From Flavobacteriales bacterium (GTDB lineage Bacteria; Bacteroidota; Bacteroidia; Flavobacteriales_F; PHOS-HE28): DNA of 64,000 nt. The stretch lies in contig JADJXH010000003.1 in NCBI GenBank assembly GCA_016715895.1, positions 1,598,501 to 1,662,500 of the forward strand, read 5' to 3'. This document shows, piece after piece, positions 41,792-51,160 of the stretch (positions within the stretch are counted from its first letter, which is position 1; every line of letters starts with the position of its first letter). The translations under genes and the position numbers were made by a program. Under the pieces are notes generated by a model. That model did not search any database. It was not told the DNA's origin and saw only the letters and a list, made by a program, of their open reading frames with translations.

Positions 41792-43180
41792 ATGTCCACC
41801 GACCTGCTCCACACCCTGCGCAATGCCCTGCCCGCCGATGCCGTGTTCGCTGACGAGGAGCAGCGCCGGGCCTACGGGCACGATGAGACGGAGGATCTGA
41901 ACCACCCTCCCGATGTGGTGGTCAGGCCGCGCACCACGGAGGAGGTGTCCGCGGTGCTGCGCATCTGCCATGCCCTCGAGGTTCCGGTGACCCCCATCGG
42001 CGGAAGGACCGGGCTGAGCGGCGGCGCCCTCTGCGTCCAGGGCGGTGTGGGCCTGGCCCTCGACCGCATGGACCGGATCGTGGCGATCGATGAGGGCAAC
42101 CTGCAGGTGACCGTGGAGGCGGGCGTGATCACCCAGGTGCTGCAGGACGCCGTGGCCGCCAAGGGGCTGTACTACCCCCCCGATCCCAGCAGCCGCGGAA
42201 GCTGCACCATCGGCGGCAACCTGGCCGAGAACGCCGGTGGGCCGCGTGCGGTGAAGTACGGCGTCACCCGCGACTTCGTGCTGAACCTGGAGGTGGTGCT
42301 GGCCGACGGCACGGTGATGTGGACCGGCGCCAACACCCTGAAGAACGCCACTGGATATGACCTCACCCGCCTCATCGTGGGCAGCGAGGGCACCCTTGCG
42401 GTGATCACCAAGGCCGTGCTGAAGCTGGTGCCCATGCCACGGTCGACCCGCCTGATGCTGGTGCCGTTCAACAACGCCGAGGACGCATGCACCGCGGTCA
42501 GCGCCACCTTCCGCGCCGGCGTCACGCCCAGTGCGATGGAGTTCATCGAACGCGATGCCATCGCTTGGACGATGCAGCACACCGATGGTCTTCCTGCGCA
42601 GCTCTCCACCGGACCGGGCGCCTACCTGCTCATCGAGGTGGACGGCGACCACGACGATGCGCTCATGCGCGACTGCGAGACGATCCTGGGCGTGATGGAG
42701 GGGCACGGATGCGGCGAGGTGCTGTTCGCGGAGCACCCCTCGGAGAAGGCCGCCCTCTGGCACATGCGCCGGAGCGTGCCGGTGAGCGTGAAGGCCCACA
42801 GCGTCTACAAGGAGGAGGACACGGTGGTGCCACGCTTCGCCCTGCCGCGGCTCCTGGCGGGCGTAAAAGCGATCGGTGCGCGCCACGGGTTCAGCAGCGT
42901 GTGCTACGGGCATGCCGGCGACGGCAACCTGCACGTCAACATCCTCAAGGGCGACCTCAGCGACACCTTCTGGGAGCGCGAGCTGCCCAAGGCCATCCGC
43001 GAGATCTTCGAGCTCACCGTCTCCCTCGGCGGAACCCTGAGCGGAGAGCACGGCATCGGGCTCGTGCAACGCCCGTACATGGACATCGCGTTCAACGCTG
43101 CGCAACTGGACCTCATGCGCGGGCTGAAACGCCTCTTCGACCCCAAGGGGATCCTGAACCCCGGCAAGGTGCTGCCCTAG
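41792..43180 (+). CDS. FAD-linked D-2-hydroxyacid dehydrogenase (GlcD/D-lactate dehydrogenase type)
   Basis: 462 aa flavoenzyme. FAD-binding PCMH domain: PPDVVVRPRTTEEVSAVL, PIGGRTGLSGGAL, PPDPSSRGSCTIGGNLAENAGG and GYDLTRLIVGSEGTLAVIT. The C-terminal FAD-oxidase domain ends with CYGHAGDGNLHVNIL, SGEHGIG and LKRLFDPKGILNPGKVLP, whose His/Glu are the usual catalytic or metal residues. It oxidises glycolate, D-lactate or similar acids; substrate unresolved. Its stop overlaps that of the convergent MORN-like gene within a CTAG tetramer. Confidence 0.93.
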   Translation: MSTDLLHTLRNALPADAVFADEEQRRAYGHDETEDLNHPPDVVVRPRTTEEVSAVLRICHALEVPVTPIGGRTGLSGGALCVQGGVGLALDRMDRIVAIDEGNLQVTVEAGVITQVLQDAVAAKGLYYPPDPSSRGSCTIGGNLAENAGGPRAVKYGVTRDFVLNLEVVLADGTVMWTGANTLKNATGYDLTRLIVGSEGTLAVITKAVLKLVPMPRSTRLMLVPFNNAEDACTAVSATFRAGVTPSAMEFIERDAIAWTMQHTDGLPAQLSTGPGAYLLIEVDGDHDDALMRDCETILGVMEGHGCGEVLFAEHPSEKAALWHMRRSVPVSVKAHSVYKEEDTVVPRFALPRLLAGVKAIGARHGFSSVCYGHAGDGNLHVNILKGDLSDTFWERELPKAIREIFELTVSLGGTLSGEHGIGLVQRPYMDIAFNAAQLDLMRGLKRLFDPKGILNPGKVLP

Positions 43181-43869
43181 CGCGGCGGCCCTTCGTACAC
43201 CAGCGCACCGCGCAGGTACACACGCTCCAGGACAGGGCGTCCCTGTCGGTCCCAGTAGGTCCACCGACCGTCGAAGACGTCGTCCACCAGCGGGCCTTCC
43301 TCGCTCTGCACCCCATTGCCGTAATAGCGCCGCCAGATGCCGGTGCGTCGTCCCCTGTGGTACTGGCCCTCCAGCCGCGGTCCGTTCTCCACGGTGTCCG
43401 TCCGTGTGAAGCGCAGGTAGGCTCCCTCCCTCAACCCGTCGCGGTAGCCCACCCGCTCATGCAACGCACCGTCCGGGAAGTGATCGGCATACGGGCCGTG
43501 CATGCGACCCCGGCGGTAGGTGACCTTCCGGAGCAGCACACCACCCCGCCCATAGGACCTGCTTTCGCCGTCGAGCAGACCATCGCGGTAGTTCACCACC
43601 TCAAGCGTATCCCCCTGGTCGTCGAAGGCGGTCCAGGGTCCCGTCTTCCGGTCGTGCTCGTAGCGGCCCTCCTTGCGCACGCGGCCCTCCGCATCGCGGA
43701 TGCGGGCCACGCCATGTTTGGTGCCCTCCACGAAGGACACCTCGGCCGGGGGAGCGGAGGCCCGATGGGGGGTGGCCGCACCCGGATCCCGGTCCGGCCC
43801 GCCCGTGCCGCAGGCGCACTGCAGGATGCAGAGGAGGCACGGGATGACCCGGGCGGTCGCGATGCGCAT
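43177..43869 (-). CDS. MORN/YwqK-repeat lipoprotein
   Basis: 230 aa. An N-terminal signal with cysteine (LLCILQCACG) suggests a lipoprotein. The body is repeats of the type KHGVARIRDAEGRVRKEGRYEHDRKTGPWTAFDDQG: GxW/YR-x-G-x-G units found in MORN/YwqK proteins (visible as DRKTGPWTAF, RRTGIWRRYY, FDGRWTYWDRQGRPV). YwqK proteins are often labelled antitoxins by automatic tools; no toxin is adjacent, so that label is not used. The CAAAGGTC box at 43874-43881 is 4 nt before the ATG. Confidence 0.8.
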   Translation of the reverse strand: MRIATARVIPCLLCILQCACGTGGPDRDPGAATPHRASAPPAEVSFVEGTKHGVARIRDAEGRVRKEGRYEHDRKTGPWTAFDDQGDTLEVVNYRDGLLDGESRSYGRGGVLLRKVTYRRGRMHGPYADHFPDGALHERVGYRDGLREGAYLRFTRTDTVENGPRLEGQYHRGRRTGIWRRYYGNGVQSEEGPLVDDVFDGRWTYWDRQGRPVLERVYLRGALVYEGPPR

Positions 43870-43873
43870 CGCG

Positions 43874-43881
43874 CAAAGGTC
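43874..43881 (-). promoter_or_regulatory. Putative -7 box GACCTTTG
   Basis: TAnnTTTG-like box ending 4 nt before the ATG at 43869. Confidence 0.4.
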
Positions 43882-43889
43882 GCGCGGGA

Positions 43890-44807
43890 TCAGGCCATGA
43901 CGCGGTCCAGCTCCGCGAGCAGGTCGCGCACGTGGCGGAAGGCATGCACACCGGAGGGCCACCGCACATCGCCGGCACGACCCACCTGCGAACCGCAGAA
44001 CCAGATGGTGGCACGGTCCATCGGCAGCAGGTTGGTCAGCCCTTTGGCGTAGACCGGGAGGTGCTCCGCACTGGGGAAGGCGGTGATGAAGCTGATGTAG
44101 CGCAATGGGCCGTTGGTGAGGGCCGCCAGCTGGGCCAGGTCGTCCATCGGCACGCTCTGCCCCAGATAGACGGTGGGCTTTCCGGAGGCCCGCAGCAGGT
44201 AGAGCACATACAGCAGTCCCAGCTCGTGGATCTCGCTCTCCGGCAGGTAGAGCACGGTGAGGGGCCCCTGCCCGATGGCCGGAGGCGGTATCGCATCCAC
44301 CTCGGCGCAGAGCTTCTGCCGCACCAGGTTGCTCACAAAATGTTCGTGGCTCGGGCAGATCGAGTTGGTCTGCCACAGCATGCCGATGTGCTCCAGCAGC
44401 GGCAGGAAGAGCTTCTCCACCAATGCACGGAAGCCCTCCTTGGCCCGGAACCGGGCGCAGGTGCCGTCGAAGAGGGCCTCGTCGAAGGAGAGCATCGCCA
44501 TCTTCAAGGTGTTCAAGGCCCCGTCCAGGTCCTTCTGGACCACGCTCATCTCCCGCACCAGCTGCTCGCGCTCGGCCAGGCTCAGCTTGGCGATGGCGGA
44601 GATCTTCTTCCCGTGCTGGTTGAGGTAGGCGACGTTCAGCAGGGCCTTCAGTTCCTCCAGCCCGTAAGTGCGGATGTTGGTGTCCGTGCGGTCCGGGCGG
44701 AGAAGTCCGTAGCGCTTCTCCCAGATGCGGATGGTGTGCGCCTTCACCCCGGAGAACTCCTCCAGGTCGCGGATCTGGAACCGCCATTGGTAGGGACTGG
44801 GGGACAT
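43890..44807 (-). CDS. MerR-family regulator with B12-binding domain (CarH/LitR-like)
   Basis: 305 aa. The N-terminal MerR helix-turn-helix (QIRDLEEFSGVKAHTIRIWEKRYGLL) is followed by a helical linker and a cobalamin-binding region: W145, E155/H156 in CPSHEHFVSN, and H194 in PESEIHELG, which corresponds to the lower axial ligand. These match the CarH type, in which coenzyme B12 senses light (family knowledge). ATG at 44807 is chosen because a TAGTTTCG box lies about 10 nt upstream (near 44811-44818); a second ATG at 44840 would lie upstream of that box. No carotenoid genes are adjacent. Confidence 0.88.
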   Translation of the reverse strand: MSPSPYQWRFQIRDLEEFSGVKAHTIRIWEKRYGLLRPDRTDTNIRTYGLEELKALLNVAYLNQHGKKISAIAKLSLAEREQLVREMSVVQKDLDGALNTLKMAMLSFDEALFDGTCARFRAKEGFRALVEKLFLPLLEHIGMLWQTNSICPSHEHFVSNLVRQKLCAEVDAIPPPAIGQGPLTVLYLPESEIHELGLLYVLYLLRASGKPTVYLGQSVPMDDLAQLAALTNGPLRYISFITAFPSAEHLPVYAKGLTNLLPMDRATIWFCGSQVGRAGDVRWPSGVHAFRHVRDLLAELDRVMA

Positions 44808-44885
44808 GGGCGCGGGCGAAACTAGCTGTTCAGCGTGCATGAACGGATGTTGAACAACACCAGCGGGGCGAAGTAGTTCGGTCCG

Positions 44886-44928
44886 GGAACAGAAAGGCCC
44901 CTGCCAGGTGGCAGGGGCCTTCCGTTCC
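44886..44928 (-). terminator. Strong hairpin terminator
   Basis: 12-bp stem AAGGCCCCTGCC / GGCAGGGGCCTT with AGGT loop (44894-44921), extended by GGAAC/GTTCC. It lies 16 bp past the end of the DUF4397 protein gene. Confidence 0.8.
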
Positions 44929-44943
44929 AAAGAGGGCGGGACC

Positions 44944-47900
44944 TTAGCGGGCGATGCTCACGGGCAGGGCCACACTGTTGTCCTGGCTGCGCAGGCGCAG
45001 CACGTAGGTGCCGGCGGCGAGGTCGCCGGTCGCGAGCGTCACGCGGTCATTGCTGCGCACCATGGCGCTGTTGCCGAGGGCGCGCACGATGCGGCCGCTG
45101 GCATCCAGCAGTTCGGCCTCCAGGTTGCGGTCGCCCAGGGCGGGCACCAGGATGTTGAGCAGGTCGTTCGCGGGGTTGGGCCACAGGGTGGTGGCCGCGA
45201 GGATGCCGGCGTTCTCGTTCACACCCGTGAAGATGGGCAGTTCGACGAGCGCACCACCGGCGGCCTGGGCCACCCAGAGGCCGAAGGCCGGTCCGTTGCT
45301 GTTCTGGGCAGGGTCGAGGAAGCCGCTGGCCACCACGGTGATGGCATCACCCTGCAGGCCAAGGCTGGCCAGCGGGGCCTGGTAGCTCACCACGGGCGTG
45401 CCGCCGGCGGTGATCTCCAGCACGTAGTCGTCGGTGGGCGGCTCCAGGTAGTTGCTGAACTCGCCATAGGACAGACCGTTGATCAGCGTGGCACCACCGA
45501 GCACGGCGGTCTCGTTCACGTTCACCGTGGGCGCATCCGTGCTGCCATGGAACACCAGGATGTCGGTGTTGTTGGCACCCGAGGTGGCCGTCTCCCGGGC
45601 CGGGGTGTACACGTAGATGTTGAAGGGCGTGGCAGGGTTGTAGCCCGTGCCGCTCACGATGCCGTTGGCCACCAGGATGTAGGTGCCGCCCTCCTCCAGA
45701 TTGTAGCTGAAGTTGGCGATGGCATCGGCCGGATCGGTGCTGTTGGCCGGGGCCACACCCACGTTCAGGTCCACGCCGGCCTGCACATCCACGAAGGGGC
45801 TGGCGGTGCGGAAACCGAAGTCGTCGATCAGCGGGCTGTCGTTGAGCCACACATCCACGGTGGAGGCGGCGGCGTCAGCGCTGTTGTGGATCACCTGCAC
45901 ACGGGCGGTCGGGATCGGCGCGGCGGGCAGTTGCACCAGGGCACCGCCGGTGGGCAGGGCCACCCAGAGGCCGAAGGCCGGACCGTTGCTGTTCTGCGCG
46001 GGGTCGAGGAAGCCGCTGGCCACCACGGTGAGGGCCAGGTCCTGCAGGGAGAGGGTCTGCAGCGGCGCGCTGAAAGCGGCGGCGATGGCACTGTTGTCCG
46101 CGGTGCGCACCTGGATGGTGTAGTCGGCGGTGGGCAGGGGCAGGTAGCCGGCGAAGGAACCGTAGGCCAGGTCGTTCACGGCCGTGGCCTCCAGCACAGC
46201 GCTCTCGTACACGTCGACCACGGGGGCGTCGGTGCTGCCATGGAACACCAGGATATCGGTGTTGCCGGCGGTGGCGGCGGCCTCACGGGCGGGAGCGAAG
46301 GCGTTCAGCGAGAAGGCCGGCGAGGGGTTGTAGCCCGTGCCGCTCACGATGCCGTTGGCGATGAGCACATAGCGCTCGTCGTCGGCCAGCACGAAGGTGG
46401 CACCCAGTCCGGGGATCGTATCCGCCGCGCTGGTGCTGGTGCCGGGGGCGACACCGATCTGCAGGGCCACCCCGGCAGGCACATCCTCGAAGCCCCAGGC
46501 CGTGCGGAAGCCGAAGTCGTCGATCAGCAGGGCGCCGTTGACGTACACGTCCACCGAAGCGGCGGCGGCATCAGCGCTGTTGTGGATCACCTGGAGGCGG
46601 GCGGTGGGCGCGGTGAAGACCGGCAGCTCCACCATGGCACCGCCGGAGGGCAGGGCCACCCAAAGGCCGAAGCCCGGACCATTGCTGTTCTGGGAGGGGT
46701 CCAGGAAGCCACTGGCCACCACGGCCAGACCGAGGCCATCGAGACCCAGGGTTTGAAGAGGAGCGCTGTAGGCCACCAGGGTGTTGGGGTCGCCGGCGGC
46801 GCGCACCTCCAGCACATAGTCGTCGGTGGGCAGGTTCAGGTAGCCGGCGAACTGTCCGTAGGCCAGGTTGCTCACGGCGTTGGCGCCGAGCACGGCGCTC
46901 TCGAACACGTCCACGGCCGGGGCATCCGTGGCCCCGTGGAACACGAGCACGTTGGTGCTTCCGGCGGTGCTGGTCTCCGTGCCGCCGTTGGCGTACAGCT
47001 GGAAGGCGGGCGCCGGGTTGTACCCCGAGCCGCTCACGATGCCGTTGGCCACCAGGATGAAGGTGCCGCCATCAGGCAGGTTGTAGGTGGCGCCCAGGCC
47101 GGGGATGGTGTCCGCGGCGCTGGTGCTGGTGCCCGGGGCGATGCCGATCTGCAGGTCCACGCCGGCGGGCACATCGTTGTAGCCCCAGGCGGTGCGAAAG
47201 GTGAAGTCGTCGATCAGCAGGGCGCCGTTCACGTACACGTCCACCACGCTGGCCGCAGCGTCAGCGCTGTTGTGGATCACCTGCAGGCGCGCCGAGGGGG
47301 CGGTGAACACCGGCAGCTCCACGAGCGGGCCGGTGAAGGGGGGCGCAGCGAACAGGCCGAAGGCCGGGCCATTGCTGTTCTGCGCGGGGTCCAGGAAACC
47401 GCTGGCCACCACGGCCAGGCTGAGGCCGTCCAGACCCAGGGTCTGCAGCGGAGCGCTGTAGGCGACCAGGGTGTTGGGATCGCCAGCGGCGCGCACCTCC
47501 AGCACATAGTCGTCCGTCGGCAGGTTCAGGTAACCGGCGAACTCACCATAGGCGAGGTTGCTCACCGCGTTGGCGCCGAGCACGGCGCTCTCGAACACGT
47601 CCACGGCCGGGGCATCAGTGGCCCCATGGAACACCAGAACGCCGGTGTTGCCGGCGGTCGTGCTCTCCTCGCCGCCATTGGCGTAGAGGTCGAAGGCGGG
47701 GGACGGGGTGTAGCCCGAGCCGCTCACAATGCCGTTGGCCACCAGCACGAAGGTGCCGCCATCAGGCAGGTTGTAGGTGGCGCCCAGGCCGGGGATGGTG
47801 TCGGCCGCGCTGGTGCTGGTGCCCGGGGCGATGCCGACCTGCAGGTCCACGCCGGCGGGCACGTCGTTATAGCCCCACGCGGTGCGGAAGGCGAAGTCAT

Positions 47901-48048
47901 CGATGAGGAGGCTGCCGTTCACGTACACGTCCACCACGGAGGCGGCCGCGTCGGCACTGTTGTGGATCACCTGCAATCGCGCCACCTGGGCCGTTGCGGG
48001 GATCCCGGCCGCAAGCGCGGCTCCGATCAGGGTTGTTCTTGTAAGCAT
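44944..48048 (-). CDS. Secreted DUF4397 tandem-repeat protein with T9SS sorting domain
   Basis: 1034 aa. Signal peptide (IGAALAAGIPATAQ), then four tandem units of about 230 aa, each with two DUF4397-like halves: the first starts RLQVIHNSADAAAS, the second VLVFHGATDAPAVDV, giving about eight domains. Repeat starts are spaced 690, 690 and 696 nt at the DNA level (near 47965, 47275, 46585 and 45889). Units 1 and 2 are almost identical in long stretches of DNA, implying recent duplication. The C-terminus is a type A sorting module (LWPNPANDLLNI, GTYVLRLRS). Probable surface or adhesin-like role (inference). Confidence 0.9.
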   Translation of the reverse strand: MLTRTTLIGAALAAGIPATAQVARLQVIHNSADAAASVVDVYVNGSLLIDDFAFRTAWGYNDVPAGVDLQVGIAPGTSTSAADTIPGLGATYNLPDGGTFVLVANGIVSGSGYTPSPAFDLYANGGEESTTAGNTGVLVFHGATDAPAVDVFESAVLGANAVSNLAYGEFAGYLNLPTDDYVLEVRAAGDPNTLVAYSAPLQTLGLDGLSLAVVASGFLDPAQNSNGPAFGLFAAPPFTGPLVELPVFTAPSARLQVIHNSADAAASVVDVYVNGALLIDDFTFRTAWGYNDVPAGVDLQIGIAPGTSTSAADTIPGLGATYNLPDGGTFILVANGIVSGSGYNPAPAFQLYANGGTETSTAGSTNVLVFHGATDAPAVDVFESAVLGANAVSNLAYGQFAGYLNLPTDDYVLEVRAAGDPNTLVAYSAPLQTLGLDGLGLAVVASGFLDPSQNSNGPGFGLWVALPSGGAMVELPVFTAPTARLQVIHNSADAAAASVDVYVNGALLIDDFGFRTAWGFEDVPAGVALQIGVAPGTSTSAADTIPGLGATFVLADDERYVLIANGIVSGTGYNPSPAFSLNAFAPAREAAATAGNTDILVFHGSTDAPVVDVYESAVLEATAVNDLAYGSFAGYLPLPTADYTIQVRTADNSAIAAAFSAPLQTLSLQDLALTVVASGFLDPAQNSNGPAFGLWVALPTGGALVQLPAAPIPTARVQVIHNSADAAASTVDVWLNDSPLIDDFGFRTASPFVDVQAGVDLNVGVAPANSTDPADAIANFSYNLEEGGTYILVANGIVSGTGYNPATPFNIYVYTPARETATSGANNTDILVFHGSTDAPTVNVNETAVLGGATLINGLSYGEFSNYLEPPTDDYVLEITAGGTPVVSYQAPLASLGLQGDAITVVASGFLDPAQNSNGPAFGLWVAQAAGGALVELPIFTGVNENAGILAATTLWPNPANDLLNILVPALGDRNLEAELLDASGRIVRALGNSAMVRSNDRVTLATGDLAAGTYVLRLRSQDNSVALPVSIAR

Positions 48049-48143
48049 GACGATGGGTTTTGTCGTACGGGAAGGGGAACACGAAGGTCCGACTTTTGTT
48101 CATCGTTCCGCGAAAACAGATGAACATTTCATGACAAACAGGA

Positions 48144-48169
48144 CGAGGCCCCCCTTGCGGAGGGCCTCG
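48144..48169 (-). terminator. Hairpin terminator
   Basis: CGAGGCCC / GGGCCTCG stem around a loop that can pair further (CC/GG). It lies about 20 bp past the stop of the CotH-like gene. Confidence 0.75.
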
Positions 48170-48189
48170 GAACCGGAAGCAAGGCAGGC

Positions 48190-50952
48190 TCAGCGCACCA
48201 CGGTCACATGGCCGAAGAGCTCGTGCCGCTCCTTGGTGATGCCCTCGATCACGAACGCACGGTAGGCATAGACCCCCACGCCGATCTGGCCACCGCTGCC
48301 AGTGCCGTCCCACGGCAGGTTGGGGTCGTTGCTTTGGAACATGAGCTGCCCCCAGCGGTCGAAGATCTTCAGGTCGAAGGACTCCAGGTCGATCACATTG
48401 CCCCAGGGCTGCCACACGTCATTGATGCCGTCGTTGTTGGGGGTGAAGGAGTTGGGGATCCAGTAGGCGTAGTCCTGCGGCTGAAGGTGGGCCACCACCG
48501 TGTCCGGGCTGAAGAAGGTGATGCTCAGCTCTGGCAGGGTGGTGTCCGCCGGGCTGGGATAGTTGTTCTTGATGCTCCAGTTCAGGAAGTCGTAATAGAG
48601 CGCCGGCAGCACCTTGATGGGCTTGGCCACACCCTCGGGCACCTGCACCACCGTGGGGAAGGCGTCGTAGATGACCCCGTCGAACTCGATGCGGGCACTG
48701 TTGCGGGGTTCCACGTCCAGCATCACACTGTAGGCGATGGGCGGGATGAAGTGCGCCACGATGCGGTCCGTGGTATCCGTGGTGAGGGTCACCAGGCTGT
48801 CGTTCAGGCTGGGCCAGATGGTGTCGTTCTGGATCGTCCAATGGCTGAAGGCCCAGCCCGGCTCGGGGATCGGGGCCAGCGTGGTGGTGATGCCGCCGTA
48901 GTAGGTGCCCGTGAAGGGATAGGTGGGCAGCACCTGCGAGTTCACCTGGATGCTGCCGCTCAGGGGCGGGTCCACATCGAACTGCACGTCATAGGGACCG
49001 CTCAGGTCGTAGCAATCGATCAAGCCATCCTGGATGGTGACGCATCGCGTTTCGATGTAGTCACGCAGCACCTGCACGTTGTTCTGCCAGTCGGCCATGC
49101 TGCCGCCCCAACGCGCGATCTGCGCGGGCATCTCGGGCGCGATGTTGCCGATGAGGCTGTCCAGGAAGGGGATCATGAAGTCGCAGCTGAAGAGCGTGTT
49201 GCCCAGGTCGATGTAGCGGTTCACGTAGTAGTCGTGCACCATGGGGTTCTCCTGGATCAGCTTCTCGATGATCTCCGTGTGGCCCTGGCCGCCGGGATCG
49301 GGCAGGTCCTCCACCGTGCAGGGGTCGGCGTTCGGGCTCTGGTCCGGGATGCCTGTGAAGTTGGCGTAGTGGCCGAAGGTGGCGTCCATGTCCCACAGGA
49401 TGTAGCCCCATTTCTTGTGGTCCCCGTTGGGGTTCAGGCCACGCCACCAGCCGGTGTTCCAGTTCAACCAGTCGGCGCAGACCGTATAGCTGTTCAGGCA
49501 GAAGTAATCCACCAGGCTCTTCCAGTTGAACACGCTGTCCACATAGGCAAAGGCGGTGGGGTCGCCCATGTTGTTGGTGGCGATGAAGGTGCGCAGGGCG
49601 TCCCAGTCCGTCTGGGCCTGCGCGCCGCCGTACTCGCTCCAGGTGCCGCCCCAGGTCTTGATGAACTGGATGTCGTACTCGCCCTGGTCGTAGTAGTACC
49701 GGGTGAAGTCCGAGTCGTCCACCTTCTCGCGCAGGTCGTACACGCCCCAGTACTGCCCGTTGATGTACACCACGCAGGGCTCATAGCTGCGTTCGTCCAC
49801 GCGCAGGTTGCCCACCTGGCTCAAGGCCTGCACATAGGCATCACGGATGTGCGCCGGTTGACCCGGACCGAACTCGTAGTTGTCGCCGGCGGCCGCCTTT
49901 ACGATGAGGCGCTGATACTCGTCGCGGTCCTTGGTCCGGAAGATCGGATAGTGGATGGCGTCGTTGTAGCCGTACTGGTCGCGCGTGACCCAATCGAAGC
50001 CGCGCTGGTCATACGCCCACGAGTCCTGGCCGTGTTCATCGCAGGTGCCCACCGCCTCGTCGCGCAGCACCCCGTTGGGGCCGAAGTACTCCAGGGAGGA
50101 CACGGGCTCGATGCCGCCGTTGCCGAGCAACAGGTCGTCCACCTCATCCCCGGACACGCTGAGGATGGGCACCGTGTGGTTCACACCGATGAAGTAGGTG
50201 TTGGTCTCGATGAAGCTGGGCGGCACGCCCGGGGTGGTGCTGAAGCAGGCGGCGCGCACCACGGTGGTGGCGGCGATGTTGAGCGGGGCGGCGTAGGGCG
50301 TGCTGGTGGCCGTGGGCGTGGTGCCGTCCAGCGTGTACCGGATGGTGGCGCCCGAAGGCGAGCTCAACGCCACGCTCTGGGGACCGGCGTACACACCGGC
50401 AGGCAGGCTGAACTGGGGCTTGGGCTCATAGTCCGCGGAGGCACCGGCATTGGCCGCATTGGGCGTGGGGGTCTGGAAGAGCGACCAGGTCGCGGCACCG
50501 TCGGTGGTGCGGCCCCGGCTGTGGTTCTCCTTGCAACGGGCCGAGAGCTGGAAGTCGTCCATGACGTTGCCGCCCGCATCGGCCAGGAGGATCCACTCGT
50601 TCTGGCCCTGGCTGAGCTTGAAGTTGGTATGGAAGATGAGCGGCAGGGTGAACATGTCCCGGCTGGAACAGAACACCATCAGACGACCATTCGCCGGCAC
50701 CTGGGTGCCCACCGGGAAGGCCCACTTGGTGGGGTTGTTGGGATTGTCGCTCAAGTGCCAGCCGCTGATGTCCACCGGTGCACCGGTGGTGTTGTAGAGC
50801 TCCACCCAATCCTCGAACTCGCCGTTGTTGTCGGCGAAGCTGGAGAGGTTGCTGGCGCTCACCTCGTTGAGCACCACCTGGGCGCGGGCGCCGAAGGGGG
50901 CGGCACAGAGGAGCAGGAGCGGGAGGATGCGGTGGAACGGCGTCAGGGCCAT
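48190..50952 (-). CDS. CotH-domain protein with lamin-tail domain and gliding-type C-terminus
   Basis: 920 aa. Signal peptide (LLLCAAPFGARAQ), lamin-tail domain at about residues 25-120 (VVLNEVSASNLSSFADNN, EFEDWVELYNTT), chitobiase/FN3-like domain (GATIRYTLDGTTPTATSTPY), CotH kinase-like domain (VYDLREKVDDSDFTRYYY, WGYILWDMDATFGHY), Ig-like repeats and a C-terminal gliding-motility-type sorting module (WIPNSFTPNNDGINDVW, FDRWGQLMFQS). The T9SS type B end indicates surface or secreted location. CotH proteins can phosphorylate proteins (family knowledge); activity here is unproven. A TAACTTG -7-like box lies about 20 nt before the ATG. Confidence 0.9.
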   Translation of the reverse strand: MALTPFHRILPLLLLCAAPFGARAQVVLNEVSASNLSSFADNNGEFEDWVELYNTTGAPVDISGWHLSDNPNNPTKWAFPVGTQVPANGRLMVFCSSRDMFTLPLIFHTNFKLSQGQNEWILLADAGGNVMDDFQLSARCKENHSRGRTTDGAATWSLFQTPTPNAANAGASADYEPKPQFSLPAGVYAGPQSVALSSPSGATIRYTLDGTTPTATSTPYAAPLNIAATTVVRAACFSTTPGVPPSFIETNTYFIGVNHTVPILSVSGDEVDDLLLGNGGIEPVSSLEYFGPNGVLRDEAVGTCDEHGQDSWAYDQRGFDWVTRDQYGYNDAIHYPIFRTKDRDEYQRLIVKAAAGDNYEFGPGQPAHIRDAYVQALSQVGNLRVDERSYEPCVVYINGQYWGVYDLREKVDDSDFTRYYYDQGEYDIQFIKTWGGTWSEYGGAQAQTDWDALRTFIATNNMGDPTAFAYVDSVFNWKSLVDYFCLNSYTVCADWLNWNTGWWRGLNPNGDHKKWGYILWDMDATFGHYANFTGIPDQSPNADPCTVEDLPDPGGQGHTEIIEKLIQENPMVHDYYVNRYIDLGNTLFSCDFMIPFLDSLIGNIAPEMPAQIARWGGSMADWQNNVQVLRDYIETRCVTIQDGLIDCYDLSGPYDVQFDVDPPLSGSIQVNSQVLPTYPFTGTYYGGITTTLAPIPEPGWAFSHWTIQNDTIWPSLNDSLVTLTTDTTDRIVAHFIPPIAYSVMLDVEPRNSARIEFDGVIYDAFPTVVQVPEGVAKPIKVLPALYYDFLNWSIKNNYPSPADTTLPELSITFFSPDTVVAHLQPQDYAYWIPNSFTPNNDGINDVWQPWGNVIDLESFDLKIFDRWGQLMFQSNDPNLPWDGTGSGGQIGVGVYAYRAFVIEGITKERHELFGHVTVVR

Positions 50953-51098
50953 GGGGTTCGGTCGGGGACGACCAAGTTAAGCGAACGTTACTGCATGGAA
51001 CATGCTGAGCGGCACAAGGTTCGGGGGATCCGCGGAGGCCTGTCGCATGCCTCTTGGAGGCATGACGCAAGGTTCCGGTAACGCGGCGCCCGGGACCG

Positions 51099-51142
51099 AA
51101 AAAAAGCCGCCCCGGCCCCCACGTATGGGAGGCCGGGGCGGC
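51099..51142 (-). terminator. Rho-independent terminator
   Basis: 12-bp perfect stem (GCCGCCCCGGCC / GGCCGGGGCGGC) followed on the minus strand by seven T residues. Ends the S9 peptidase gene. Confidence 0.93.
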
Positions 51143-51160
51143 ATGCTCGGGCCGCAGGCC

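Noticed and set aside
43177..43869. YwqK-type antitoxin of a toxin-antitoxin pair
   Set aside because: The MORN-like repeats fit, but the protein has a lipoprotein signal and no toxin-like gene is adjacent, so no TA system is claimed.
44908..48123. Plus-strand frame of 1071 codons opposite the DUF4397 gene
   Set aside because: Its repeats mirror those of the minus-strand gene. Only the minus strand has a signal peptide, recognisable domains and a sorting module.
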